The notes beneath the pieces were generated by a model that did not search any database, was not told the origin of the DNA, and saw only the letters and a program-made list of their open reading frames with translations. The translations under genes and the position numbers were made by a program. 64,000 nt of DNA from Sphingomonas sp. BT-65 (GTDB lineage: Bacteria; Pseudomonadota; Alphaproteobacteria; Sphingomonadales; Sphingomonadaceae), in NCBI RefSeq assembly GCF_026107375.2, contig NZ_JAPCIA010000001.1:558001-622000 (forward strand). The letters run 5' to 3'. Shown piece after piece: positions 37,050 to 45,120 of the stretch; within the stretch, counting starts at the first letter, position 1; every line of letters starts with the position of its first letter.

Positions 37050-37625
37050 TTACGGGTTGTTCGGCTCGGGCTGGGACGCGGGCTTGGCCTCGGCAGGCGC
37101 GGCCAGCTCGGCGCGCATCCGCGCCTCGACGCTCGGCGGCAGCGTGTCCTTGGTGAAGCGCTGGGCGCGCAGCTTGTCCTCATAGTCCTGGACAAGGTTC
37201 TCGAGGCGCACGCGCGACGACTGGACGAAGGGCTCGCTTCCCCCGACCAGCGCGAAGAAATCCTTGCGCGCATAGCGGTCGAGGATCTCGCGGCCGAGCT
37301 TGAGCAGCTCGGCGTTGCGCGTGCGGCCGAGCTCGATCAGCTCGTCCTTGAGCTTCGCCTCCGCGCGCGCGCGGTCGAGCTGGCCGCGAGCATTGTCGGC
37401 GATCAGCATCTGGCGGCCGAGCTGGCGGCGCAGCGTCTCCACTTCGGCGCGCAACCGTTCGGCCTCGGTCGGCGGCTTGGCGGGGATTTCCGGCGCGGCG
37501 GGTTGCCCCGCCGTGGCGGCGGTGGGCGCCGCCACGGCGGTATCCTGCTCCTGCGCCGCCGCCAAAGGGGAAAAGGCAGCGGTGAGGGCCAGGACGAGTG
37601 CGGACGTACGAAAAGCCATGATCAT
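37050..37625 (-). CDS. periplasmic coiled-coil protein
   Basis: 191 residues with a signal peptide (about 1-25, ending LAAAQE), an Ala/Pro-rich spacer and a long heptad-type helix (about 53-110: AERLRAEVETLRRQLGRQML, then KLKDELIELGRTRNAELLKLG). The C-terminus again is Pro/Ala-rich. It resembles periplasmic adaptor or chaperone-like helical proteins, but no family is certain. It sits 30 bp upstream of the giant exoprotein and 8 bp after the porin, so it is likely made together with both. Confidence 0.7.
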   Translation of the reverse strand: MIMAFRTSALVLALTAAFSPLAAAQEQDTAVAAPTAATAGQPAAPEIPAKPPTEAERLRAEVETLRRQLGRQMLIADNARGQLDRARAEAKLKDELIELGRTRNAELLKLGREILDRYARKDFFALVGGSEPFVQSSRVRLENLVQDYEDKLRAQRFTKDTLPPSVEARMRAELAAPAEAKPASQPEPNNP

Positions 37626-37632
37626 GCCCTCC

Positions 37633-39186
37633 TCAGAAGCCCGAAGTCAGGTTGATCTGGAGGACGTCGACGTCGAACGGCGCGCGGTTGATCGACTTGG
37701 TGCTGTACCAGTTCACGCCGATCGCGGTGTTGGTGAACACGCCGAGCTGGCCCTCGATGAGGTAGCCCTTCACGTCGGTGCCGCCGAGGCCGAAGTCGCT
37801 GTCGGTGAAGATGTCGAGCACCGCGTCGGTGCCGATCCGCTTGTAGCCAACCCCCAGCTGCCAGTCGCCGAGCTTGGCGATCTTGTCGTGGCCGACATCG
37901 AGGCGGACCTGATAGCCGTAATTCTCGGGCGGCACGCTCGCCGGCTCGCCCACCCGCCGCGCGGCGATCTCGGCCCGGTTGAAGCCGATATTGTGGACAT
38001 ATTCGCCGGTCAGCCTGACCCCGATGTCGCCGAAGCCCGAATAGGCGATGCTGCCGGTGCCTGCGACCAGCTCGAACTTCGAGGCGAGGCCGGGCAGCGA
38101 GGTCACGCCGTCGGTGCGCAGGTCGAACAGCGAGTTGCCCTGCGACAGGAACAGCGGCGCGGTGAAGTCGTTGAGCCGCGAGCCGTCGGGCGCGTTGCGG
38201 ATGCCTTGGACGTTGCGGAAGTCGTAATAGGCGCCGGCGACGGTCAGTTTGAGCTTCTCGGCAGGCTCGAACTCGACGCCCGCCTGCCCCGCGACGAGGT
38301 TGCGGTCATAGGGATCGAGCTCGCGCTCCTGCAGCGGGAACCAGCCGCCGGTCAGGAACAGCCTGGTGTTGAGTGTCTCCTCGCCGAACTGGTAGCTGAG
38401 CTTCGCCGCCACACCCTCTGGGTTGATATCGGTGTCCCACACCATGTCGGTCGAGACGAACGGATTGGGCATGCGCCCGCCGACCAAAGTCACCTGCTCG
38501 AGCGGCGACAGCTCGACGAACGCGCGGTCGATATAGATGCCGTCCTTCTGGAAGAAGTCGCCCAGCGTCTCGTTGGTCGAGACCGGCCCCGGATTGTCGC
38601 CCGAGGCGAGGCGGAAGCCGACCTTCACCTGATCGGTGATCTTCGCCTCGACTCCGAGCCGCGCGCGGTAGCGCAGCATGTAGCGGTTGATCGTCGAGTT
38701 GAGCAGCGGGAAGTCGTTGCGCGGCGATCCGCCGGCCTGGACGATCGCGTTGACGTCCGGGAATTGCGGGAAGTTGGTGTCGGAGAACAGGTTCGCCTGG
38801 TAACGCAGCCGGAAATCGCCCGAGAGGGTGATGCGATCGAGCCAGCCCGGCATCTTGTTCGGGGCGATCCAGCGCTTGGTTTCGGCCTCGGCGATCACCT
38901 CGGCCTTCACCTGGTCGCGGATCTGGTTGCGCACGGCCTCGGGCACATAGGGCACGTCGATCGTCGAGGACGTCTTGGGCGCCTCGCGCTGGGCGCGGAG
39001 TTCGGCCGCCTTCTTGGCGCGATCGAGCAGCTGCTGCGCCTTCTCGAGCGGGATCACCCCCTCGTCGACCAGCAGCTGGAGGATCTCGACGCCGACATCG
39101 TCGGTCTGCGCCTGCGCCGGCTGGGCGGCGAGCGCGATCACGGCCAGCGCGGTACCGCTGCGCAGGAGATTGGAAACGAACGGCAT
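37633..39186 (-). CDS. putative outer-membrane porin
   Basis: 517 residues from the ATG at 39186, which has a GGGGGAAG ribosome-binding site; the frame is open to 39351 but that portion overlaps tonB. A signal peptide (about 1-26) is followed by a helical N-terminal segment (about 29-75, VEILQLLVDEGVIPLEKAQQ) and then a beta barrel with alternating strands such as ITLSGDFRLRYQANL and KVGFRLASGD, ending INLTSGF. This matches the putative-porin family with an N-terminal coiled coil. It may be the outer-membrane partner of the adjacent ExbB-ExbD-TonB set; substrate unknown. Confidence 0.82.
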   Translation of the reverse strand: MPFVSNLLRSGTALAVIALAAQPAQAQTDDVGVEILQLLVDEGVIPLEKAQQLLDRAKKAAELRAQREAPKTSSTIDVPYVPEAVRNQIRDQVKAEVIAEAETKRWIAPNKMPGWLDRITLSGDFRLRYQANLFSDTNFPQFPDVNAIVQAGGSPRNDFPLLNSTINRYMLRYRARLGVEAKITDQVKVGFRLASGDNPGPVSTNETLGDFFQKDGIYIDRAFVELSPLEQVTLVGGRMPNPFVSTDMVWDTDINPEGVAAKLSYQFGEETLNTRLFLTGGWFPLQERELDPYDRNLVAGQAGVEFEPAEKLKLTVAGAYYDFRNVQGIRNAPDGSRLNDFTAPLFLSQGNSLFDLRTDGVTSLPGLASKFELVAGTGSIAYSGFGDIGVRLTGEYVHNIGFNRAEIAARRVGEPASVPPENYGYQVRLDVGHDKIAKLGDWQLGVGYKRIGTDAVLDIFTDSDFGLGGTDVKGYLIEGQLGVFTNTAIGVNWYSTKSINRAPFDVDVLQINLTSGF

Positions 39187-39226
39187 TTGGGTCTTCCCCC
39201 TCAGTTCGAATTGATTGCGGGAGGCG

Positions 39227-39940
39227 TCAGCCGCCCGTGCGTCGCATGTTGATCGTGGCGTAGGTCCGCCCGTTCTGGTTGGCCGGCAGCCCGCGGGTGA
39301 GCGGCGGCAGCGTCGCCAGCACCCGGCGCACCGCGTCGTCGAGCTCGGCATTGCCGGTCGAGGAGCGCAGCCGCGCGCCGGTGAACCTGCCCGTGCCGTC
39401 GATATCGACCATCACGTTCAGGAAGCCCTGCGCGGTGCGGGTCTTGGGATCCCGCTGCAGCGCACGCCGGATGTGCGTTTCGACGAACGCGCCCCAGCTG
39501 CCGCCGCCCAGGCCCCCGCCGCCACGCCCGAACAGGCCGCCACCGCCGCCCGCCGCGAGGCGGAAGCTGTCCGATCCCGCGTCCGCCGGCCGGTCGAGCC
39601 CGGCGGGCTCGCTGGTCGCGGGCGCCTCGGACGGCGCTTCGGCAGGCTGCTCCGAGGGCTGCTCGACGTCCTTCTGGATCTCGGGCTCCTCCTCGGGCGG
39701 CTCGACGATCTCGGGCTCCTCCTCCATGATCTTCTCTTCGGGCGGCGGAGGCGGTGGCGGGGTGACCACGCTGATCTCCTGGATCACCCGCTCACGCTCG
39801 GTCAGCGTGCCGCTGGGCCAGAAGTACCAGATGAGCAGTCCCGCCGCGGCGAGCAGGAGCAGGGCGAACCCTGCATTCCCGGCCCATTCCGGCAGGCGGC
39901 GGCCGTCACGCCGGTCGCCCGCGGGTGCGGTGGCGGCCAT
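39227..39940 (-). CDS. tonB: TonB family protein of the secretion operon
   Basis: 237 residues. One N-terminal membrane helix (about 23-41, AGFALLLLAAAGLLIWYFW), a linker starting with seven prolines and then unusually acidic (EEKIMEEEPEIVEPPEEEPE), a Gly-rich hinge and a TonB C-terminal domain (about 147-235: VETHIRRALQRDP, GFLNVMVDIDGTGRF). TonB normally links ExbB-ExbD to an outer-membrane partner. It follows exbD after 3 bp. No classical TonB-dependent receptor is in the operon, so the partner may be the porin, TpsB or the STN-bearing exoprotein. Confidence 0.9.
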   Translation of the reverse strand: MAATAPAGDRRDGRRLPEWAGNAGFALLLLAAAGLLIWYFWPSGTLTERERVIQEISVVTPPPPPPPEEKIMEEEPEIVEPPEEEPEIQKDVEQPSEQPAEAPSEAPATSEPAGLDRPADAGSDSFRLAAGGGGGLFGRGGGGLGGGSWGAFVETHIRRALQRDPKTRTAQGFLNVMVDIDGTGRFTGARLRSSTGNAELDDAVRRVLATLPPLTRGLPANQNGRTYATINMRRTGG

Positions 39941-39943
39941 GGC

Positions 39944-40351
39944 TCAGGCCGCCTTCTGCCGCTCGGACACCAGCCCGAGCTGGGTGATGCCCACGCGCCC
40001 GCACACGTCGAGCACTTCCATGATGCGCCCGTATTGCGAGACCCGGTCGCCCTTGATCACCACCGGGAACTCGGGCGTCACCGCCTTGAACGAGCGCAGC
40101 TGGCTCTCCAGCTCGTCGATCGTCACCGGGATGGTGTCGAGGTAGATCGCACCCGAGCTGTCGATCGCGATCGCCTTGGTCGTCGGCTTGGCGAGGCTCA
40201 CCGAGGACGACGCCTTGGGGACGTTGACCTTGATCCCCTGCACCGCCGCCGTCGTCATGATGATGAAGATGACGAGCAGCACGTACGCCAGGTCGAGCAT
40301 CGGCGTGATGTTGATGTCGTCGTACGGCTTCTTCTTGGTGTGGACGCGCAT
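39944..40351 (-). CDS. exbD: ExbD-type proton-channel subunit
   Basis: 135 residues from the ATG at 40351, preceded by GAGGAGGGG. One membrane helix contains the essential aspartate in ITPMLDLAYVLLVIFI (D20), the proton-carrying residue of ExbD/TolR. The periplasmic domain (VPVTIDELESQLRSF, FPVVIKGDRVSQYG) is standard. The frame is open further upstream but that stretch overlaps the ExbB gene. It lies between the ExbB fusion and tonB, completing one motor. Confidence 0.93.
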   Translation of the reverse strand: MRVHTKKKPYDDINITPMLDLAYVLLVIFIIMTTAAVQGIKVNVPKASSSVSLAKPTTKAIAIDSSGAIYLDTIPVTIDELESQLRSFKAVTPEFPVVIKGDRVSQYGRIMEVLDVCGRVGITQLGLVSERQKAA

Positions 40352-40361
40352 GGTCCCCTCC

Positions 40362-42176
40362 TCACTCGGCCGCGACGGGCATAGGGGTGGGAACCGGCGC
40401 CGGGGCGCTGCGGTGAGTCTCGGCGATGCGCTTCTCGAGCTCGTCGACGAAGACGTCGGCGTCGGAGGCGATCTCCTCGAGGCGGCTGACGAGATAGTTG
40501 TAGCCGAACAGCGCCGGGATCGCGACCGCGAGGCCGGCGACCGTGGCGAGCAGCGCCGCGGCGATGCCGGGCGCAATCGCATTGATGTTGACGTCACCCG
40601 CGGCGGCTACGCCGGCGAAGGTGATCATCACGCCGATCACCGTGCCGAGCAGGCCGAGGAACGGGCCGCCCGAGATGGCGATGGTCAGCAGCACCATCCA
40701 CTTGTTGAGCCGCTGGTTCTCGCGCACCTGCCCGGCGTCCATCGCCGAGCGGATCGCCTCGACCGATTCCCGGCCAAGGCCGGTGCGGTGCGCCAGGCTG
40801 CCCGGCGCCATGCGGTCGGCAAGCCCCTGGTCGGCGATCGCGAACAGCCGCGCCAGCGTCGAGTCAATGCCCATGCGGTTGAGCTCCTCACCCGGGATCG
40901 CACCCTGGATGCGGCCATTGGCGGTGGCGTGGCGATAGGCGGCGAGGAAGCGGCGGTTGGCCGACACCGTGCGCCCGACCAGCCGGCCCTTGGCGAACAT
41001 CACCCACCAGCTGATCGCCGCCATGAACCCGAGCAGGATGATCACCGCCCAGGCGTCGGGCGTCAGCGCGTTGACCAGGATACCGAAGTAATTGTGGCCG
41101 CCGCTGCCCGCCGCATCCGGCTCGCTCGCGACGTTGACCAGCGTCGCGGAACGGCCCTGGCTCTGCGCGGCGAGCGCGATCGCCGCCGGGCTGCGCGCCG
41201 CATTGGCGCGGCCGAGCTCGTCGATGTCGCCGGTGAAGGCCGGGATCGGCCCGAGCGAACCGATCACTTCCTCGCCGTCGAGCTGGGGCAGCGCGGCCTG
41301 GATCGTGCCGATCGCGGCGCCGTTGAGGTAGAGCGTGACCACGCCCTCGCTCGCGGTGACCGCGAGATGAGCCCAGCTCCCCGGCGCGAGTGCGGTCGAT
41401 GCCGCCGCTTCGCCCGTGGTGCCGTCGGCACCGGTCAGGCGGACATAGGGCACGCCGCCGCGCAGGCCGACCGCGAGCCGCGCCGGAGCCGCCTCGCCGC
41501 CCGCCGAGAGCTTGGTGAAGACCAGGCCTTCCTGCGGCCCGCCCGCCTGCGGACGCACCCAGGCCGACCAGGTCATCGACCCGCCCGCCGGAATGGCCAG
41601 CGATTGCGACGGCGCGATGCGCAGCTGGCTCTCGCCGGCGAAGGTCGCGCCGCCGGCGATCAGCCCCTCGACGCTCGGCTTCGCGGTGAACGCCGCGATG
41701 CGGTTGCGGTTGGCGGTCTGGTCGGCCGGCGCATTGCTCTCCGAGAAGTGCAGCACCAGACTCTGCTCGCCGTCATAGCTGCCATTGGCATTGGCGGCGG
41801 GCGTCGCGGCCTGATTGCCGTAGTAGAGCCAGATCTTCTGCGGCGAGCCGGCATCGACCTGCGGCATGTCGACCCAGATCAGCGCCAGCTCCGCGGTCGC
41901 GTCGTAGCGCTCGATATGATAGGTCAGCGCGGTCTTGTCGTCCGCCGCGACGAAGCGGATGTCGCCGCCGTCCGGGCGCGCCTTCGAAAAGTCGAAGATT
42001 CCCGAATGGAGCCGCACCAGCACCGGGACGCGGGTCAGCGAGCCCTGCACGCCGCGCATGCCCGACGCGTCGAGCGTCACTTCGCGGCGTTCGGTCCAGT
42101 CCTTGTTCCACCACGCCATGGCGGAGGACGGAAGCAGCGCGAGCCCCAAAAACAGCGCGCCGAGGATTTTCTTCAT
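40362..42176 (-). CDS. ExbB/TolQ-type channel fused to DUF2341 and LamG-like domains
   Basis: 604 residues from the ATG at 42176 (GAGGGGG site 8-9 nt away; a GTG two codons earlier is an alternative). A signal peptide ends SSAMA and is followed by WWNKDWTERREVTL, a DUF2341 start (about 22-130). A LamG/concanavalin-like domain follows (about 145-325: GSMTWSAWVRPQ, SWAHLAVTASEGVVTLYLNG). A membrane helix at about 373-392 starts the ExbB/TolQ channel, whose core (ISGGPFLGLLGTVIGVMITF and IAAALLATVAGLAVAIPALF) is at about 495-570. Ordinary ExbB is ~240 residues with no such periplasmic part. The carbohydrate-binding-type domain would face the periplasm. exbD starts 10 bp downstream. Confidence 0.9.
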   Translation of the reverse strand: MKKILGALFLGLALLPSSAMAWWNKDWTERREVTLDASGMRGVQGSLTRVPVLVRLHSGIFDFSKARPDGGDIRFVAADDKTALTYHIERYDATAELALIWVDMPQVDAGSPQKIWLYYGNQAATPAANANGSYDGEQSLVLHFSESNAPADQTANRNRIAAFTAKPSVEGLIAGGATFAGESQLRIAPSQSLAIPAGGSMTWSAWVRPQAGGPQEGLVFTKLSAGGEAAPARLAVGLRGGVPYVRLTGADGTTGEAAASTALAPGSWAHLAVTASEGVVTLYLNGAAIGTIQAALPQLDGEEVIGSLGPIPAFTGDIDELGRANAARSPAAIALAAQSQGRSATLVNVASEPDAAGSGGHNYFGILVNALTPDAWAVIILLGFMAAISWWVMFAKGRLVGRTVSANRRFLAAYRHATANGRIQGAIPGEELNRMGIDSTLARLFAIADQGLADRMAPGSLAHRTGLGRESVEAIRSAMDAGQVRENQRLNKWMVLLTIAISGGPFLGLLGTVIGVMITFAGVAAAGDVNINAIAPGIAAALLATVAGLAVAIPALFGYNYLVSRLEEIASDADVFVDELEKRIAETHRSAPAPVPTPMPVAAE

Positions 42177-42198
42177 GATCACAACCCCCTCAGGAAAT

Positions 42199-43827
42199 TC
42201 AGAATGCGAACCACAGGCGGAACTGCCCGCGCAGCTTGCCGTCGAAGTCGGTGAGCGTGTCGCCCGGATCGATCAGCGGCGCCGCCAGCAGCGCGTCGAT
42301 GTTGACGTATTTGGCCAGGCGCAGGCGCGTGCCGAGGCCCAGGCTGGCGAGCTTGCCGTCGGCCTTGATGTTGCCGTCGATGTCGGGAAGCGCGTCGAGG
42401 ATGCGCGTGTAGCCCCAGTCCGCGAAGCCGTAGAACCGCCACTCGTCGACGCCCTTGCCGATCAGGCCCGCCAGCGACGGCGAATAGAGGTCGAACTGGC
42501 TCGACACGCCGATGTCGCCGAGCTCCTGGCTCTCGAAATAGCCGCGCACGCTGTCCCACCCGCCGATCGAGAACTCCTCGTTCGAGATCAGCGGCTCGTC
42601 GGCGAGCTGGCCCGCGACGCGCCACGAATAGCGGATGTCGTTCTTGAAGGTGTAGCTGTACGATGCGTCGAGCCGCAGCGACGACCAGCTCGCGCTGGCG
42701 TTGAAGCGCTTGAGGCGGAACTCGAGCTCGTCGGCGTCGAGCCCGCGCAGGCCGACATTGACGCCCGCGGTGAACGAGAATTCGGAGCGCTCGCCGGTCC
42801 GCCCGGTGGCATATTGCAAGGTCAGCGGCATGTAGCTGATCGGCGTGCGGCCAAATTCGGGGCCGAGCACGAGATCTTCCTGGAAGTTCTTGTAGTCGAG
42901 ACCGAGCGTCAGCGTGTGCTTCCAGTCGCCCTGCGAGAAATTGTAGATGCCGCGCACGCCGACAATGTCGCCCGAGCCGAGCACGTTGATCCCGCCGACC
43001 GCGGCGACGTCGCTGTCCGAATGCACGCCATAGACAACCACTGCGAAGGGTGTGCCCTGGATCGGCGCGACATAGCTGCCCGAGACGATCCACGACTGCG
43101 CCGGGTCCTGCGGGGTGAACTGGCCCTGCACGCTGAGGCTGTGCCCCAGCTGCCAGAGATTGGCGTAGATCAGGCTGGCCGAGAGGCGCAGCCGCTCGGT
43201 CTGCGCGCTGGCGCGGTCGTTGAGCTCGAGCGTGCCGTGGAGCGGCGCCTGGTCCTCGACCTGCAGGTCGACATCGACCGTGCCCGGCGTGTCGCCCGCG
43301 CGCAGCGCCGGGGTGATCGTCCGCTCGCCGCTCTTGTTGAGCGCGGCGATCTCGTCCGACACCTGCTTGTAATTGGGGACATTGCCCTCGGCGAGCGACG
43401 GGGCGCGCTTCTTGATGTCCTCGGACGAGAAGAAACGGGCGCCGGTGACGCGCAGGCGGCCGACCGCGAGCTCGGTGACCTGCAGCCGCACCACGCCGTC
43501 GCGCACTTCCTGCTCGGGGATCTCGACCGCGACGGTCTCATAGCCCTTGTCGCGATAGACCTTCTCGAGCGCGGCGCGGGCCTTCTCGACATCGTCCTGC
43601 GGGCGCTGCGGGCCGAGATAGGGCAGCACCGCCGTCTCGACCTCGACGCGCGAGAGCACGCTGTTGCCCTCGATCCGGTAGTTGAGGATGTCGACCGGCC
43701 GCGCGGTCGCGACCGGCTCGGCCGCCGGCGCATCCTGCGCCGCCGCCGGAGTCGCCAGCGCGACAAGCGCGCAACCTACGCACAATACGCCCTTACGAAC
43801 CGCAAGACCGGCAATTCCCACCGTCAC
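42199..43827 (-). CDS. TpsB/FhaC/ShlB-type outer-membrane transporter
   Basis: 542 residues. Signal peptide about 1-30. Two POTRA domains (about 45-195), the first with YRIEGNSVLSRVEVETAVLPYLGP (shortened here to IEGNSVLSRVEVETAVLPYL), are followed by a 16-strand barrel. The family loop-6 motif is present as VRGYFE, and the protein ends with Phe (RLWFAF), the BAM signal. TpsB proteins secrete TpsA exoproteins; the partner is almost certainly the giant gene downstream. The start is a GTG at 43827 or 43821 behind GGGGGG. It follows a 339-bp intergenic region and starts the main operon. Confidence 0.92.
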   Translation of the reverse strand: MTVGIAGLAVRKGVLCVGCALVALATPAAAQDAPAAEPVATARPVDILNYRIEGNSVLSRVEVETAVLPYLGPQRPQDDVEKARAALEKVYRDKGYETVAVEIPEQEVRDGVVRLQVTELAVGRLRVTGARFFSSEDIKKRAPSLAEGNVPNYKQVSDEIAALNKSGERTITPALRAGDTPGTVDVDLQVEDQAPLHGTLELNDRASAQTERLRLSASLIYANLWQLGHSLSVQGQFTPQDPAQSWIVSGSYVAPIQGTPFAVVVYGVHSDSDVAAVGGINVLGSGDIVGVRGIYNFSQGDWKHTLTLGLDYKNFQEDLVLGPEFGRTPISYMPLTLQYATGRTGERSEFSFTAGVNVGLRGLDADELEFRLKRFNASASWSSLRLDASYSYTFKNDIRYSWRVAGQLADEPLISNEEFSIGGWDSVRGYFESQELGDIGVSSQFDLYSPSLAGLIGKGVDEWRFYGFADWGYTRILDALPDIDGNIKADGKLASLGLGTRLRLAKYVNIDALLAAPLIDPGDTLTDFDGKLRGQFRLWFAF

Positions 43828-44166
43828 CCCCCAAACAAACCGAATCGCCGGATAGATAGTATTTGTTACGTATCAGAGACTCGTATTACTTTAATACTTG
43901 AATGACTTACGCGCACAGACGGGATCACACCGGAAATACTATTCCGATATGCGCGTGTATTATTCTGTAGTTGTTATTCTGTTCTAGGAACTGAACTTGA
44001 GCGCTACTAACGAACGCGCGGCACCGGACACTTCCGGCACCGCCACGGTCGATTTCATTTGCCTACTCATGAGACGCCCGGCACCGGCGACTCCATCAGT
44101 CATCGGCGAAAAAATTCGGCACCCGCGAAATGGCGGGCGAAACGTTTCACGCCGGCTGGCCGCCGA
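43828..44166 (-). promoter_or_regulatory. AT-richer intergenic region between fecR and tpsB, likely operon promoter
   Basis: 339 bp with no convincing gene. A perfect palindrome GTATTA-CTT-TAATAC lies at 43883-43897, about 56 bp before the tpsB start codon. A second, imperfect one is GGAAATACTATTCC (about 43931-43944). Nearer fecR there is a CCGGA-N4-TCCGG hairpin around 44026-44039. This is the natural site for a promoter used by the ECF sigma factor encoded just upstream, but I cannot identify the -35/-10 pair with confidence. Confidence 0.5.
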
Positions 44167-45120
44167 TCAGCGCTTCTCCGCGCCGCCCTCGGCGATCACC
44201 GCGCCGTCCGCGTCCTCGCGATACGACCAGCCGTAAAGCTCCGCGACGAGTTCGCCGAACTGGCGCCCGCCATTGGTGGCGAAAATCCCGCTCAGCCGCT
44301 TGTCGCCCGGGGCGGCGGACAAGTGGATCGGCTTGCGCGTATAGCGGTTCATCTCGGTCACCGCCTCGTTCAGCGGCGTGTCGCGGAACACCAGCTCGCC
44401 GCGGCGCCATGAGGTGATCGAATCGATCGCGGGCCGGTCGACCCCGACCGCGCCATTGTCGCGCAGGATCATCCGCTGGCCGGGCAGCATCATCCGCGCC
44501 CCAGCCGAACTCTCGACCTTCACCTTGCCTTCCATCAGCGTCACCGACACTCCATTGGGAAGGCGCCGCACCAGGAAGATCGTGCCGACCGCCGTCACGC
44601 GCCGCCCGGCGGCCTCGACGACGAACGGCCGCTTGGCGTCGCTCTCGACCTCGAACATCGCCTCGCCGCGATCGAGGATCACGGTGCGCTCGGCGCCTGC
44701 GAAGGCGACGCGCAATTCGGTATCGGTATTGAGCGTGACGCGCGACCCGTCGGACAGCGTCGCGATCTCGCGCCCGCCGATTTCGGTGGTGAAGCGCTGG
44801 CCGCCGTCGCGCTGCCACAACAGCACGCCGGTAAACAGCAGCAGCACGGTCGCGGCGATCGCGGCGAATTGCGGGATGCCAGGACGCGCGAACCATGACG
44901 TCTTGGCGCGCGGCTTCTGCGCTGGCGCGAGCAGGCCCAGATCGTCCCAGATCGCCTGGGTGCGCGCGAAGGCGTCCTGATTGGCTTCGGATTCCGCAAG
45001 CCACGCCTCGAGCGCGCGCAGGTCCCCGTCGCCCGAACCGCGGTCCGTCCGCAAGGTCCAGTCGGCAGCCGCGTCGAGCGCCAGGGCCGGATTGCCCGCC
45101 ATGTTTCCGTTCGCCGTCAT
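44167..45120 (-). CDS. FecR-family anti-sigma regulator linked to the secretion operon
   Basis: 317 residues. The N-terminal FecR/DUF4880 helix bundle (ALDAAADWTLRT, ALEAWLAESEANQDAFAR) binds the sigma factor in the cytoplasm. One membrane helix (about 79-98, FAAIAATVLLLFTGVLLWQ) leads to the periplasmic FecR domain (TEIGGREIATLSDGSRVTLN) and a C-terminal STN-like subdomain (about 235-310, LNEAVTEMNRYTRKPIHLSA). In known systems this periplasmic part contacts the receptor's STN domain. Its ATG overlaps the sigma gene stop by 4 bp. The nearest STN partner is the exoprotein. Confidence 0.92.
   Translation of the reverse strand: MTANGNMAGNPALALDAAADWTLRTDRGSGDGDLRALEAWLAESEANQDAFARTQAIWDDLGLLAPAQKPRAKTSWFARPGIPQFAAIAATVLLLFTGVLLWQRDGGQRFTTEIGGREIATLSDGSRVTLNTDTELRVAFAGAERTVILDRGEAMFEVESDAKRPFVVEAAGRRVTAVGTIFLVRRLPNGVSVTLMEGKVKVESSAGARMMLPGQRMILRDNGAVGVDRPAIDSITSWRRGELVFRDTPLNEAVTEMNRYTRKPIHLSAAPGDKRLSGIFATNGGRQFGELVAELYGWSYREDADGAVIAEGGAEKR

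Noticed and set aside
26806..37185. Long plus-strand open frames opposite the exoprotein gene (for example 26806-29043 and 33355-37185)
   Set aside because: They are antisense shadows of GC-rich, repeat-bearing codons. They are Arg/Ala/Asp-rich without any family motif, while the minus strand gives a continuous recognisable protein.
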